64,000 nucleotides of DNA from Warburgia ugandensis (GCA_035236585.1 CP141138.1:29709437-29773436), one strand, 5' to 3'; shown: positions 47,001-58,938, counted from the stretch's first letter. Numbers and translations: made by a program. The notes: generated by a model not told the origin, from the sequence alone.

Positions 47001-47383
47001 ACTAAGCTAGAAAAATAATAATAAGAAAATCATAAAAAGAAAGCCTTAAAAGTCATATTTTTCATGTTGTTAGAGTTATTGAAATTCTATTAACATACGT
47101 AAAAATCTAGATAGCTTAATCCTAAGAATAATTAAATCTAATAGATTGGATTTTTTAAACCCTAGGCTCAGATTTAAATTCTAGCATTATATGTGATTTT
47201 TGTGATTTTTGGCATTTAGGTAATTAATTTAGTCAAATAAATTGTTTGGCTAGGTTAAAGTACTTAAAATAGTTTTCAATTAAAACATGTTTATCAATAG
47301 AGTCTTTATGGATAGACTTGTATTTACTGTGTCTATGCTATAGTGGACCTGTGCACTTGCAGTTATTTTTTTAAAACACATCA
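44085..47383 (+). mobile_element. Solo LTR, Athila-related, 3,299 bp, inside element D
   Basis: It starts TGATAGGCATATAATT and ends TTAAAACACATCA. The flanks are CCCCT (44080-44084) and TCCCT (47384-47388), a 5-bp duplication with one change. Removing it joins AGGTTACCCCT to AGTGGACAAGTTG, matching the uninterrupted AGGTTATTCGTAGTAGATGAG at 20553 in element B. Its end carries TAGTGGACCTGTGCACTTGC, the plus-strand form of the U5 signature of the B LTRs, but the body is well diverged, so it is a related subfamily. No internal region remains, so unequal recombination between LTRs is inferred. Confidence 0.85.
46232..46392 (+). repeat. 35-bp tandem repeat inside the solo LTR
   Basis: TGTAATCCAAAGTGG-like starts lie at 46232, 46267, 46302, 46337 and 46372, exactly 35 bp apart. 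Four full units and a partial fifth carry GGTTGATGGGTGAAGCA. None of the other related LTRs shows this array. Confidence 0.9.
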
Positions 47384-48424
47384 TCCCTAGTGGACAAGTT
47401 GTATCTTGTAAGAGTTTCTAGAAATGTTACTCATAAACATTTTCAAAAATCTTATGAGAGTTCTTCATGTATCTCAAAGAATCTTTTTATATTCAACTTA
47501 TATTAACTCCTAACTTTAGCATGCTAGTAGAAATGATCAAAAGTTCAAAATTCTACCCTTATGATAAATATATTTGATTAATTTATTAAACCTCAAAATA
47601 TGAGTGTGTGAATATAGCCAATATATATATACAATTATAGGTATCTAAGGGATGATAACCTAAATTACCATCCAAATGTATGTTTTGACTTCAAGTCTCA
47701 TAGGATATAATTGACACTAAAAAAGAGTCTCTCATAAGTGGGTTACATTCTCTTCAATATGTGAGTAGAATAATGCTTAACAAGGTCAAATTCTCATATA
47801 TTTCATATGAAACTTAGAAAAATATGATACCAGTCTCATGAAAGAATATTAATTATTAAAGAATGTGGTACATTTTACCATAATCCCTATTCATCCATAA
47901 CCATATCCAAACCATACTTCTACTGAGCTCAACTTAAGACTTTTAATAGGATGAAACATAGGTTTAGACAAGGTTATCAAAGAAATAGGTATAAGGCTAA
48001 ACAAAGATTATTTGGAAAGATATGCAAAGGTCTTCTAGAGTATATCAACAAATTTTATTTTATAACAATAAGAGTGAACATCTCTTTTTTCATTGGTTCT
48101 CTTTTTCATTTCCCTCTTTTTCTTTGAATTTTTGGTATAACCTTTCTTTTTTTTTGAATTTTTAACTTTTTTTAAGCCCATTTTTTTATGTTCATCTCTT
48201 GAACTGCATTGCTCATACTCTTCTAAAAATATTCCTCAATTACCTCTACATATTTCCAAAACAACTGTGTAATGGATATATTATAAGGGTTTTAATGGGC
48301 TAGCAGCCAATTGGTTCACAAAGAAAATATTTAATAAAAAAATGCTCAAGGGTCTAACTAGTGGTGTGGTAACATAGGAAGGCCAAAGGTTTTGGCTATT
48401 ACTAATCTATTATTTCTTAGGTTT
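47384..48424 (-). other. Athila element D 3' non-coding region (middle piece)
   Basis: It aligns with about 20565-21486 of element B, including AGAGTTTCTAGAAATGTTACTC, CTAAATTACCATCCAAATGTATG and TGAATATAGCC. It is separated from its neighbours only by the two solo LTRs. No coding signal. Confidence 0.78.
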
Positions 48425-51400
48425 TGTAATAACCCCAATTTTTATGAACATAATTGAATTATTAAAAATTAAAAGTTAAAATTTTAAAAGTGGAACTGGA
48501 ACTTTGAGTTCTAGAAAATTTATTTGTATAAAAATAAAATCAAGACTTAAAACTTGGATATTTGTAATGTACTCAAAAAACTGATCAGAATGACTGTAAG
48601 TATGTCAAATTCTGAGTCCAGATGAAAATTTCTTATTTTTCTCTATTTTTATGAATAAAAGGGTAAAATAGTAATTTTACTCATAACTGAGACCTAAGAC
48701 ATCAAAATTTGAAATGTATTGAAACGACACTAAGTATGCTCAATTTTGACTTCATAGAAATAAACCCTATTTTTCTCCATTTTTGGAATTAAAAGGGCAA
48801 ATCAATCTTTACACAACTATGTGGGGCCCACAAGGTGGGCCAACTGTCTGGAAGACTGCCATCATGAGTCAAACCACTATCACTTGCTAGTGGAGGAGGA
48901 GGTGGTAGTGGGAATCTAATGACAATTTAATAATAAAAAGAAATGAAACATAATTATGATATGTAATCATGGAAAATTCAAAAATCCCTATAAATAGCCC
49001 ATAAAATTTCCCAAATTTTTTCTTAATGCTCTTCACGAAGTCCCCTATAATGGCCCAAAATCCCAGCTCAAAACGCCCCTTCCATCTTCCCTATTTCTCT
49101 CTTTTCCTCTCTTTCTTTGTGGGTGTGTCCCCAAATGCACCTGGGTAAACGACCACGTGTTTGCATCGAGAGCGTCTAAGGACGCGTCATCCCAAATGAA
49201 CTAGGGTTTCTACCCAAGAAACCCTAATTCAATTAAGCATGTCATTCAAGAACTAAGTTCCAAATCTTGACAGTCAGATCTGTTTGAACCAGGATTTTAT
49301 ACAAAAGCCCTAAGATCTTATGATGATCCACCAGTTAGATCGCTAGAAAAATCAAAACAAAGAATAAATCCAGCAAAGTTACCGTCTCCAAAAAGTTATA
49401 TACCTTATTCTGGCAAATCTGACCAATGAATCATGATCGTGGACTATTTAAAGTCTTCAGAATGGGGTGATATATGTTTTCCCCAAGGTTATCCTCCTTC
49501 TCAGGCAATGGAACCAAAGAAATCACGGTCTGTATATGTACTCTGACACAACAAGGGTTTTCTAGCTTTCCTCCTCTTCTTCAGTAAATCTCTCTCTCTG
49601 GTGAAGATTTCTTCACCGACCGGCCCAAGTAGGTGGCATCTTCCTCTTCTCCTTTCATTATGGCATTACTATTGTGTTTTTCGGCCTCCAAGTGATCTCC
49701 CTGGCCGTTGATCCGTCAGAGACACTGCATCTAGCAATAGGGCCAACATTCCCCTCCATGAATGACTTAGATGCAACTTCTGAGCCGTTAGATGGATTCT
49801 TGGGCCCAAAAACACTAAGAGATGAAATCTTGGCCGTTGACTATCAAGGATGAAGGAGATCTTGCGACGAGTGATCCTACGTTCAAGATCTGGACCATCT
49901 CGCCTCTCACCCGTCACCATCCCTGGGGATAGGTAATCCTAAGTAACAAATCCGAGCCAACCTTCTGTTTGTTGTTTTCTATTGGAATGATCTCAACCGT
50001 CCATCTATTTACTGAAATCTTGTTTCTTCAATTAAGAGCTCATTTTAGCTATAATTTTAGATCTGAAAACACGGATGTATTTCTTATGTTATGTAAAAAT
50101 ATATTAGAATCATGAGATCTATGTTTCTAATTGTATTTATGGGAGATAATTGCTAAAATCCATTATAACAATTTTAGATCATGCCCAAGATGATCATAAA
50201 ATGGAAATCTAATCCGATGGATAGATCCAAGACATGTCAAAACCATAAGATCAATTATTATAGTAGAATTTCCAAGCCTCTAGATAAGTTAAATTGATCA
50301 AAATATTACAGTTTAAGATCAGCCATTGAAAATGGCTAAAAACTTAAAAATAAAATTTCTCACTCATTTTAAGTCTAATTTTTTTATCAAGAAGATTCTA
50401 TGAATATATTTTGATGAGGGGAACCTATTGAACTAGTAAAAACAATATTTTAATCATTAAAACTTTCTATTAATTAAAAATACACTTACTAACACCCTTG
50501 ATCAAGTAGATCTGGGGTGATCAGAAGTGAGGGTTTGGATCCATTAAGGATATAATGATGATAAATCATCATGGGGATGGTTGGATTGGATTGACATGAA
50601 CTGAATTAAAGTTTAGACCATTGAAAGTAAAAATGATCATGGAAAATCCCAATGGATCCTCTTGATCTGGTAGATCAAGAATGATCGAACTAGATGGACC
50701 TATAAAAGTGATTATCTAAGGCTAATATCATGTTATTAGAGATGTTGGATCAATAAAAAAACATGAAAGATCAAGGATTGTACTCTTAATGAAATATTAA
50801 CCCTAGATCTAAAAGATGGACAAATCGAATGGTCGGATCATATGGATAAATTGATCATATGCTTAGTTAATGGTCTTTAATAGCAGATTTGATTTAATTA
50901 TAATCCATGTCAAGTTTCCAATTTTAGTATAATTTTCTTTAATTTTTTAGATTAAAATGTTATTAATATTCTATTTAATTGTTTTATTAGCAAATTTAAT
51001 TTATGTCAAATTTTCAATTCCGACATGATTGTCTTTAAATTCCTTAGATTTAGATTTATTAGTGTAATTTCTTTTAATTTCATTTACATTGGTAGAGTTA
51101 TGAAAAATACCTTAAAAGGAGTAATTAATGAAATATAGTTGGACTTCACAAAATACACATGTACATCATGAGAAATAATCATAGTAAGGGCTATAGTTAG
51201 CAGGACAATATAAGGGTTGGATTTTCCATTTCCTTGGCCCAAAATAGGAGCATAATAAATATACATGAATGACATAGTATATGTTCATGGAATTAATTAA
51301 AATCAAGTAGAAATAAAACTTAGGGTTATGAGCTCATAGGAACTTATTAAAGGTTGAGCTAAGGATATGCCCTTGCATGTTATTCATCATGATTAAGGGG

Positions 51401-53292
51401 GTTTCTAATGATCCTCACTATACCTCCACCTTCTGTTGACGTTTGTTGAGGTCTAAAAACCTCCTTGCATGAGGATTGAATTAACCACATTGGGAATAGC
51501 ATGTAACTGGTAAACCTTGGTCAATTGGAAATAAGAGGAGTTGTCTAGAATTAAGAATGAATAAGTTACCCTCAATCGAGTAAAACATTGACTATTTGAG
51601 AAATAATAATAAGATCATAAAAGGTTAGCAAATTATCTAACCCTAATAAAAAATTATAAGTAAGATATAGACGATATGGCAAGATCTAAGAGAGATCTTG
51701 AATGATCAAAAACAACAAAAGAAAAGAAATATAATGTAAAGTATATTATTGTTGTGTGATTTTACTTATAGTATAGATTTGTTAGCTTAGAAGGTCTTGA
51801 TCAGATATGATTCAAGGAAAATTAGGGCATCCTTCATATGATAACCCAAATACATGTAGAAAGAATACTTGTATAAAGGAATAACTTTATACATATGGTT
51901 TGACAGATATATGAATCAATACCATGATGGATAATATGGAGTGAATACCACTTTGAGTTAGGTGGATGTACAAAAATGTATTAAAGACTCATATGCATAT
52001 ATATACATGATCTTTTGTCTAGAATTATAAACCTTCATGATATAAGTATACCTAGTACCTTAGAACAATAATGATCCAACCCCATGATCCATCCAACTAA
52101 TCTAATCTAATGATCCAATTAAATGATGAGAAATTAGTGAGATGTGTGGACTAAGGAAATCCTAAGAATAGGGCATAGAAAATATTTCAGCCTTCGTTAA
52201 ATAGACACATTGTCTAATATATACAATGTATTTTACATACAAAGCGTGGTGGCTTGTGATTTTGTTTTATATAGACATAGGCTTGGGGATGCTAAGCTAG
52301 GGAAGTTATGAGGGTTTGGCCACCGCTTCTTGAAATGTATGATATGATGGATACCATGTCCAAAGAGAGGCTAAAAGTCAGATGGGGCAATCATGGAAAG
52401 GCTACCACTATGACAGCCATGGTCCTCACCCATGCGGACGTGGATTTTGTTATTTTCACAGTTGGTATAAGTGGATTATTATGCAGTTATCCGAGCGTGT
52501 TGTGTGGATTTAGACTATGGCATAGTAGTCCTTGAGTATTTTGCATTATGATGCACATATGATAGGTATAGTGAAATGCCATGGCATGATGAGATGCCAA
52601 GTATGATGAAATACATGAGTTCCTGGAGAGAAAATCCCCATATGAGATTTGGCTAAATATTGATCTCTTAAGTGGGAGTATAGTTAGGGGAAGGAACAAA
52701 TTTTGAGTATTTTCACTATTTTAATGGGGTTACCCTATACTACATAAATGATGTATATACTCTATGATGAGATGATCCATGAGTGGATAAACATGATAGA
52801 ATGATGATTGAGGTATGTATTCTTATATTAGTGACATAGTATATTCTTGTATTCCCTACCAAGCATAGCTTGCTGAGATATTGTAAATGTTTGAATGTTT
52901 ACAATATCTCATATACAAGGAAGGAGACTTAAGGACGTAAAGATTGAATAATCAAAAGCTACAAGACTAATCAGGGTATTTTCCTTGAAGATTGTGTAAT
53001 CAAGCTATGTACTTTGTAATTTGGATTATATTTTGACAATGGATTGCAATTGTAATACAGGGGCTTTGTAAAAGTAAACTACTGAATGATTCCTAGTATT
53101 CAATAAAATTTTATTTTATAACAAATGTTTGTATATTATGTACATTGAGGTGAGACTTGGGGTTTTGTTACAAATTGATTTAAAAGAAAAGAATTTTTAT
53201 TGCATTGTTTATGAGAATTTTTTTTACTACTAAGGGCCCTGTACTTGCAAAATATTTATAGAATTTTTTTACCAAAAACTCGGGTCATCACA
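48425..53292 (+). mobile_element. Large solo LTR of family C, 4,868 bp
   Basis: It begins TGTAATAACCCCAATTTT and ends CTCGGGTCATCACA, with GGTTT duplicated at 48420-48424 and 53293-53297. The homologous site in element B (TTCTTTTGTTTCATATGA, 21486) is empty. I found no repeated ends inside, so it is one LTR without interior. The TATA box is at 48989. A GC-richer leader follows (49050-49950) with an ACGTG-containing segment near 49150. The 3' part has AAGCATAGCTTGCTGAGATATTG (52860). Open frames (49920-49669, 52308-52535, 52699-52487) show no known domain. Its length is like that of the very long LTRs of Tat/Ogre-type elements, but I cannot prove the lineage. Confidence 0.85.
48989..48996 (+). 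promoter_or_regulatory. TATA box of the family C LTR
   Basis: TATAAATA in the context CCCTATAAATAGCCC, about 565 bp into the LTR and ahead of the GC-richer leader. It fits a plant core promoter. Confidence 0.6.
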
Positions 53293-53989
53293 GGTTTCAT
53301 ATGACTTACACAACCATGAACTTAAGAGATAAATCATATATTCTTTTATAATTTCCTAATAGTTGACTAAGATAAAAGATACTAAGACCAACTAGGAATT
53401 ATGTCTGCTAAAGAAAATTTTGAATTTATATATAACCCTAAAAAAGGAAGATTGTCTTTAAAGCTCATATGAGTTAATAGTCTCCATAGATCTTCTTTAG
53501 GATCTCTAAGTTATATTCACTCTTCAACTTAAACTATATATACATGGCTATTTTGTGCAAAAAATATTTTGAGTTTAACTTTTTCATGGATCACTTTAGA
53601 AAAGGGATAAAATAGTGAACTAACTATGTACAAATATATTAATAAGCTAAAGTTTAAAATGTAGCTTGAATAGTTGAAAAATATAAATTCCCATCCTTGT
53701 AAAGGAACTTATTGTAAGTTTTCATTTAATTTTTTAGAACTTTCAACATAAAGGAAATGTTGAATAATGACTTAAAAATGGTGGACACATCAAATTCCAA
53801 AGGCCCTGTCCCCCAACTTAAATTAAACATTGTCTATAATGTTTTAAAATAAAAGCATGGACAAATAAATAAGAGAAGGGTTAGAATGATATTACCTACA
53901 CTCCAAAGATGGTGTAATGATCTGGGAATGTGACAAAAAAAAATTGCAAAATCAAAATTAAAACCTATAACTACACCTAAACTATGATA
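53293..53989 (-). other. Athila element D 3' non-coding region (right piece)
   Basis: It aligns with 21493-22060 of element B: AACTTAAGAGATAAAT, CTAAGTTATATTC, ACATTGTCTATAATG (53822, a single, altered copy of the family motif, preceded by CCCCCAACTTAAATTAA). Above 53880 it passes into the end of pol. Confidence 0.75.
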
Positions 53990-56520
53990 TAAATGACCTA
54001 TTATGGATCTTAGTCCTTATAAACTGCACCTTCTTCATCAAGGTTTTTCATTTCTAAAAATGGTTTCAATCACTAAACATTAACTTGGAAAGTTCTCCAT
54101 CTTTTTCAATCTCGATGGTCCCATGGGGATAGACAGTCTTTACAATGTATGTGTCGATCCATCGATAGTGTAACTTTTTAGGAAAGAGATGTAAATGGGA
54201 ATTACAAAAAAGGGCCTTTTGACTTGGTTCAAATATTTTATGTAGGATGGATTATCATGAACCATCTTAATATGATCCTTGTACCTTATGGCACTATTCA
54301 TCTCTTCCAAGTTCTTCTAACTCTTGAAGCTGGAAATTCTTGTGGGTATTAGCTTTATCACGATCAAAGTTGAGCTATTTGATTTCCAATATGCTTTATG
54401 TTTTAGCTCAGCAGGTAGATGACAAGCTTTTCCAAAGACTAAGCAATAGGGGAACATTCCAATATGGATATTATATGTAGTTCTACAAGCCCAGATCACA
54501 TCGGTTAGTCTAAGAGATCAATCCTTCCTATTGGAGTTCATTATCTTCTCTAATATGCACTTTATTCTCCTATTTGATATCTCAACTTAGCCACTAGTTT
54601 GGGGTGGTAGGGTGTTGCAAGTTTATGGGTAACTCCATATTTCTTCATTAAGGCCTCAAATACCTAGTTGTAAAAATGTTTACCTCCATTGCTAATAATA
54701 TTTTTTAGATATTCAAAGCATGAAAATATATTTTCTCTTAAAAACTCAACTACCACTTTGTGGTCATTTGTCTATAAATATTTGAACACACAATCCACTT
54801 GCACTAGGATGTAAAGATTTACATAAGAGTTAGGGAAGGGACTCATGAAGTGAATGGCCTAAACATTAAAAAGTTCAACGATCAAGATCAGGTTAAGTGG
54901 CATCATGTCCCTACAACCAATGTTCCCTAACTTTTGGCTAAAGTCACATGTTTTATAATACATGCTAGAATCATAAAAAATTGAGGGCTAATAAAATTCA
55001 CTTTGAAAAATCTTTGTAGTGATCTTCATTGCATTGTAATGGCCCCCACAAGCATGGTCCTGGCAAAAGGAGATGATTTGATTGTATTCATTATTAGGAC
55101 TACATCTCCTAATGACTTGATCTGGAAAGTACTTGAATAAGTACAAATAATCCTACATAAAGTACTTGACCTAGGCTAAAAGATTAGAAATATCTTATTT
55201 TGACCAATGTGCTGGTAGTTTATCTATAACAAGATGATTGAGGGCTAATAAAATTCACTTTGAAAAATCTTTGTAGTGATCTTCCTTGCATTGTAATGGC
55301 CCTCACAAGCATGGTCATGGCAAAAGGCGATGATTTGATTTTATTCATTATTAGGACTACATCTCCTAATGATTTGATCTAGAAAGTACTTGAATAAGTA
55401 CAAATAGTCCCACATAAAGTACTTGACCTAGGCTAAAAGATTAGAAATATCTTATTTTGACTAATGTGCTGGTAATTTATCTATAACAAGATAATTGACA
55501 ATGTCAGCATACTAAAGTAATTAGGAAACCTCCAGAAGTTGCTCATCATAAAAGGTTTCTTTTATGGGCATACGTTAACTATGAGACTCAATTATTAGCC
55601 TAGATAGGTGATCTACTACAACATCTTTAGAACCTTTCTTGTCCCTTATTTCCATGTCAAATTCATGTAGAATAGAATCCATCAAATAAGTCTTGGTTTA
55701 GTATCGTTCTTAGAAAGAAGGTACTTCAATGTAGCGAGATTCAAGTAGACTATTACTTTAGACCCTAAGGGGTAAGACTTGTCCAAGGCAAAGTCTACTG
55801 CCAATAATTCTTTCTCTTAAGTGGAGTAGTTGAGCTAGCAGCATTAAGAGTCTTACTGGCATAATATATCACACGGGGAAGTATGATACCTTAAAATAGT
55901 ACTAGATCATGTAGGCAAAAGCATTAGACATAATTTCAAATGATGCATTCCAATCCAGTGATTGTATTGATATGCGTGGAGGTGAATTCAGCTTTAAGAC
56001 TTTCAAAGGACTTCATGTACTTTTCATCGAAGTTAAAAATCACCTCCTTTGCTAGTAGATTGCAGAAGGGCCTAACAATTTTGCTAAAATCTTCAATAAG
56101 CCCTCTATAAAATCCAACATGGCCTAGGAACAAGTGGATCTCCTTCACAATCCTAGTAGAGGAGATTAGAGATGAGGTTCACTTTTGCCTTGTCTACCTC
56201 TATGCCTTGTTGTGATATGACATGCCCTAGCACTATGCCACTTTCACTATGAAATGGCATTTTTCCCAGTTTAGTACCAAATTCTTTTTTTGGAACCTCC
56301 CTACCACAAAAGCTAAGTAGGCCAAGTACTCATCAAAATTAGATCTAAATACTAAAAAATCATTTGTGCACACTTCAAGGAATCTCTCCACCATATCAAA
56401 AAAGATACTTATCATACACCTTTAAAACATCACTGGTGCATTGCATAGCCCAAAAGGCATGCATCTTTAGGGGAAGATTTTGTAAGGACAAGTGAAGGTG
56501 GTCTTCTCTTGATCCTCCAG
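53990..56520 (-). pseudogene. Athila pol (RT, RNase H, integrase), decayed
   Basis: Minus strand, N to C. RT at 56520-55936: EDQEKTTFTCPYKIF, MPFGLCNAP, VLNWEKCHF, then LGHVGFYRGLIEDFSKIVRP. RNase H at about 55830-55600: KELLAVDFALDK, VIVYLNLATLKYLLSK. Integrase zinc region near 55320 and 55060: HACGGHYNAMK, TCDFSQKLG. Integrase core at 54900-54600: HFMSPFPNSY, ENIFSCFEYLKNIISNGGKHF, KYGVTHKLATPYHP. A last block at 54499-54317 has [16 protein letters not shown] and [18 protein letters not shown], typical of Athila. The RT box expected with DD reads CTNDFLVF, and the second integrase Asp is Asn in IISNGG, so both enzymes are dead. A 257-bp tandem duplication disrupts the zinc region. Protease and gag are absent. 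Confidence 0.9.
54981..55494. repeat. 257-bp tandem duplication in the integrase zinc region
   Basis: TTGAGGGCTAATAAAATTC starts at 54981 and 55238, and the copies differ by only about ten single changes over 257 bp (for example AATAATCC/AATAGTCC). Since 257 is not a multiple of three, the duplication itself shifts the pol frame. It is much younger than the surrounding decay. Confidence 0.92.
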
Positions 56521-56790
56521 TCTTCTCAAATGTTTCTTCATCTATGCCTAGATATATAGAGGATAATGCTTTCTTTTCCTTCTTCCTTGAATTCTTTAGT
56601 ACACCCCTTTGATTAGCAATGTGGTTAGATTTGTCCTATGCATAAGCTGGTTCAGTATAGCCCTCATCTATGATTTCCCATAAATCTTAAAATTAGACAA
56701 CTTTCATTTGGATTCTCCAATTATCATATTCTTGCTTAATTTAGGAATTTATGGTTAGATTAAGCTTGCCATCATAGATGATCAAATTGA
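56521..56790 (-). pseudogene. Ty1/copia gag N-terminal fragment (UBN2-type)
   Basis: The minus strand reads MASLI..IPKLSK (near 56785-56750), then EYDNWRIQMK (56725-56696), DLWEIIDEGYTEP (56690-56650), RKKEKKALSSIYLGIDEETF (56595-56536). This is the conserved start of copia gag in plants (UBN2 domain), where a Trp-x-x-x-Met-Lys box and KKDKKAL are typical. It stops abruptly at 56521, where gypsy RT sequence begins in the same direction. There are a few stops. Only about 90 residues remain. Confidence 0.78.
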
Positions 56791-58640
56791 ATGGCTTTGA
56801 TTTGGTGATCAAATGAACCTATAGCTTTGACATTAGTTTGATGGAAATATCTTGTTGCTATTTCCTACAAGCTTACTAATTGGCCATGAAATATAATATC
56901 TCCTCTTTGAATAACCACTTTGAAATAGTGTCACTAATTGCATTGGTTAATTAGAAAGAAAATAGTAAATTTTTTATCTAGATTATCATTTCCTTTTAAA
57001 GTTAAGATACACACAACCTCAAACCCCTCCCAAGAGACAGACTCCTTGAACCACTGCACTAGAAGGATTTGGTGCATATATGATCGAAACAAAATGGCTC
57101 AAACTTGATGTAAATTTAAGAATATGTCATAAGATGCAAGAATAGTACCTCAAACTGAAGGCTTAAAGTTAGACTCTCGTGTTTGCAAAAACCTCCCCAT
57201 ATAGTCTTGCTAGCCTCCACTCAATCTTATAATTCATTACTTGAGCTTGTTACAAAAATTCATAACATATATATATATATATATATATATTATACCAACT
57301 CAAAAACTTACTTTTGCTATTTTATTAATATATCATGACTGGCATACCATATACAAGAGTAAACAATTGACATACAACATCTATATTTTTTATTCAAATT
57401 CTATTATTTTATTACTTATTTTCTTCTTTCTTAACTACTATGGAAGTTGGTGAGTCATTGAGTTTGATATCCATCATAGCTTACATTCTCAAGTTACAAA
57501 TTAGCTTTATGATACAATTCTAGTCCAATACCTGGATGTCCAGCAAAATCAATAGATAATGAATTTTGGTGCACATATTATGATATCAAACCTACCACTC
57601 TAGGCTATCCATAGTTGCTTCAAATTTAGATCCCAAATCTGTAAGTGTTAAATCAATAGCAGCTACTATCTTAATCCTACCTCAACCAAAATGTTGAACA
57701 TAGTTCATAACCCTCCAAAACCCAACCATCTTTTTAGAAGAGATGACTAGTATTGAGCCTATAAATAACTTGGTACAAGATCCTGAAGAGAAGTGACCAA
57801 TATTTAAAATCATTTCTTTGTCGTCATTCTAGGTTTTGGTAGCAACAAAGTCCATAATATTGCTCAAATACTCACTATTTTCTTGATTTCTCTTGGAAAC
57901 GAACAAGAAGCAAGCTTTTTCTCTAAGAATTTAAGACTCAATTTGCAACTTGAAAAGAAAAAGAAAACTAGATAGAGAAATTAATTTTCATTTTGGTCAA
58001 ATTTTATGTTTTATTCTTTGTTGGGCCAAACATACTTAATTGAGTTGGGTTAAGTGGTATAAGTGGCATGGTGAGACGATGCATCTAAGCATCTCAAAGT
58101 GTCAGTTCTCTAAAATTAATAGTAGGTCATCCATATCTATCTTGTGATTCACATGCAAATTTGGCCCACATCATTTTATGCTTTAATAGAACACTAATTG
58201 ATTTAGTTCGTTGTAGGTCTAGGCCAACGAGTGAGTTCTACAAGTCAATTCTCCACCATGCAACATTGCTATTTGATGGCTTTTCATTTGGGAGTTCTGG
58301 TATTTTCTAATGCTAAAGCCAACATCTTATTTTTAGACATGCCTTTTTTCACATTTTTTCTTAAATTTGAGGCATTCATCTTTTTCAGCCTCCCAGATTG
58401 GCATCTTTGATAAAAATTACACCAATTTGATAATTTCTATGCACTTCGTTTATCTATTTTTAAATATCAATGAGTAGTATTATATTACGAACAAACACAG
58501 ACCAAAAGCATTCAATAAGAAAAAAAAATATATATTCATGTGAGCAATATATAGGCATAAGAAAGCGTTTGAATTTTCAGGACTAATTATTTGGATATGT
58601 CACATGTTTCATCGGATACTCCACAATGGTTCCCAATTGG
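56791..58640. other. Intergenic DNA with an unassigned coding-like remnant
   Basis: Minus strand 57900-57590 reads as coding with two or three stops (for example CTKLFIGSILVISSKKMVGF and VAAIDLTLTDLGSKFEATMD), suggesting an old exon or transposon piece that I cannot identify. An (AT)13 tract lies at 57267-57292. The rest, including the upstream flank of the host gene, shows no recognised element. Confidence 0.4.
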
Positions 58641-58669
58641 ATTTGTCATATGAACCAGAAAAAGAATAG

Positions 58670-58745
58670 AAAAATTAAAAAATCTGCTAACGTTCACGTA
58701 ACGGCTGATTTTCCGCCCTCCGTCGGTCCGTACATAAATTCAAAT

Positions 58746-58811
<66 letters not shown>

Positions 58812-58938
58812 GGTTTTGAAATTTGAAAAAGAAACATAACGGTAAGTCGTCCATTCTGCTTCCTTGCCCTTTAACCTCCTCTCAAAATCTCTCACAGAGA
58901 TAAACCAGTTTCCTCATTGTCCCCCAGAGATTTTTCCG
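58670..58938 (+). promoter_or_regulatory. Promoter and 5' leader of the DUF936 gene
   Basis: Base composition changes to higher GC from about 58680. AACGTTCACGTAACGG (58689-58704) carries ACGT-core and AACGG-type elements that plant bZIP and MYB factors bind; that role is inferred. TACATAAATT (58731) is the best TATA-like word. An (AG)30 tract at 58749-58808 is typical of plant leaders. The start codon follows at 58939. There is no upstream in-frame ATG: the open frame extends upstream to at least 58864 but only through non-ATG codons. Confidence 0.5.
58749..58808 (+). repeat. (AG)30 microsatellite in the 5' leader
   Basis: A pure AG run of 60 bases about 130 bp before the start codon. GAGA/CT tracts in this position are frequent in plant promoters and bind BPC-type proteins; here it is likely also length-polymorphic. 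Confidence 0.97.

Larger units (their letters stand above)
40435..56520 (-). mobile_element. Athila-type Ty3/gypsy element D with two nested solo LTRs
   Basis: On the minus strand: RT, RNase H and integrase remnants (56520-53990), the GAGGACAATG-type motif (53830), a 3' non-coding region and a 3' LTR (43962-40435). The non-coding region is split by a plus-strand solo LTR (44085-47383) and a large solo LTR (48425-53292); element B has the same region uninterrupted. The left flank at the LTR end is CCTAC (40430-40434). The 5' part (protease, gag, primer-binding site, 5' LTR) is missing: RT homology stops at 56520 where copia gag sequence begins. The interrupted core is about 8 kb without the two guests. 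Confidence 0.85.

Noticed and set aside
48425-53292. Full retrotransposon with its own LTRs
   Set aside because: No direct repeats at the two ends, no primer-binding site, polypurine tract or polyprotein inside; a single LTR fits better.
58864-58938. Possible 25-residue N-terminal extension of the DUF936 protein
   Set aside because: No ATG in that frame; family homology starts at the ATG at 58939.
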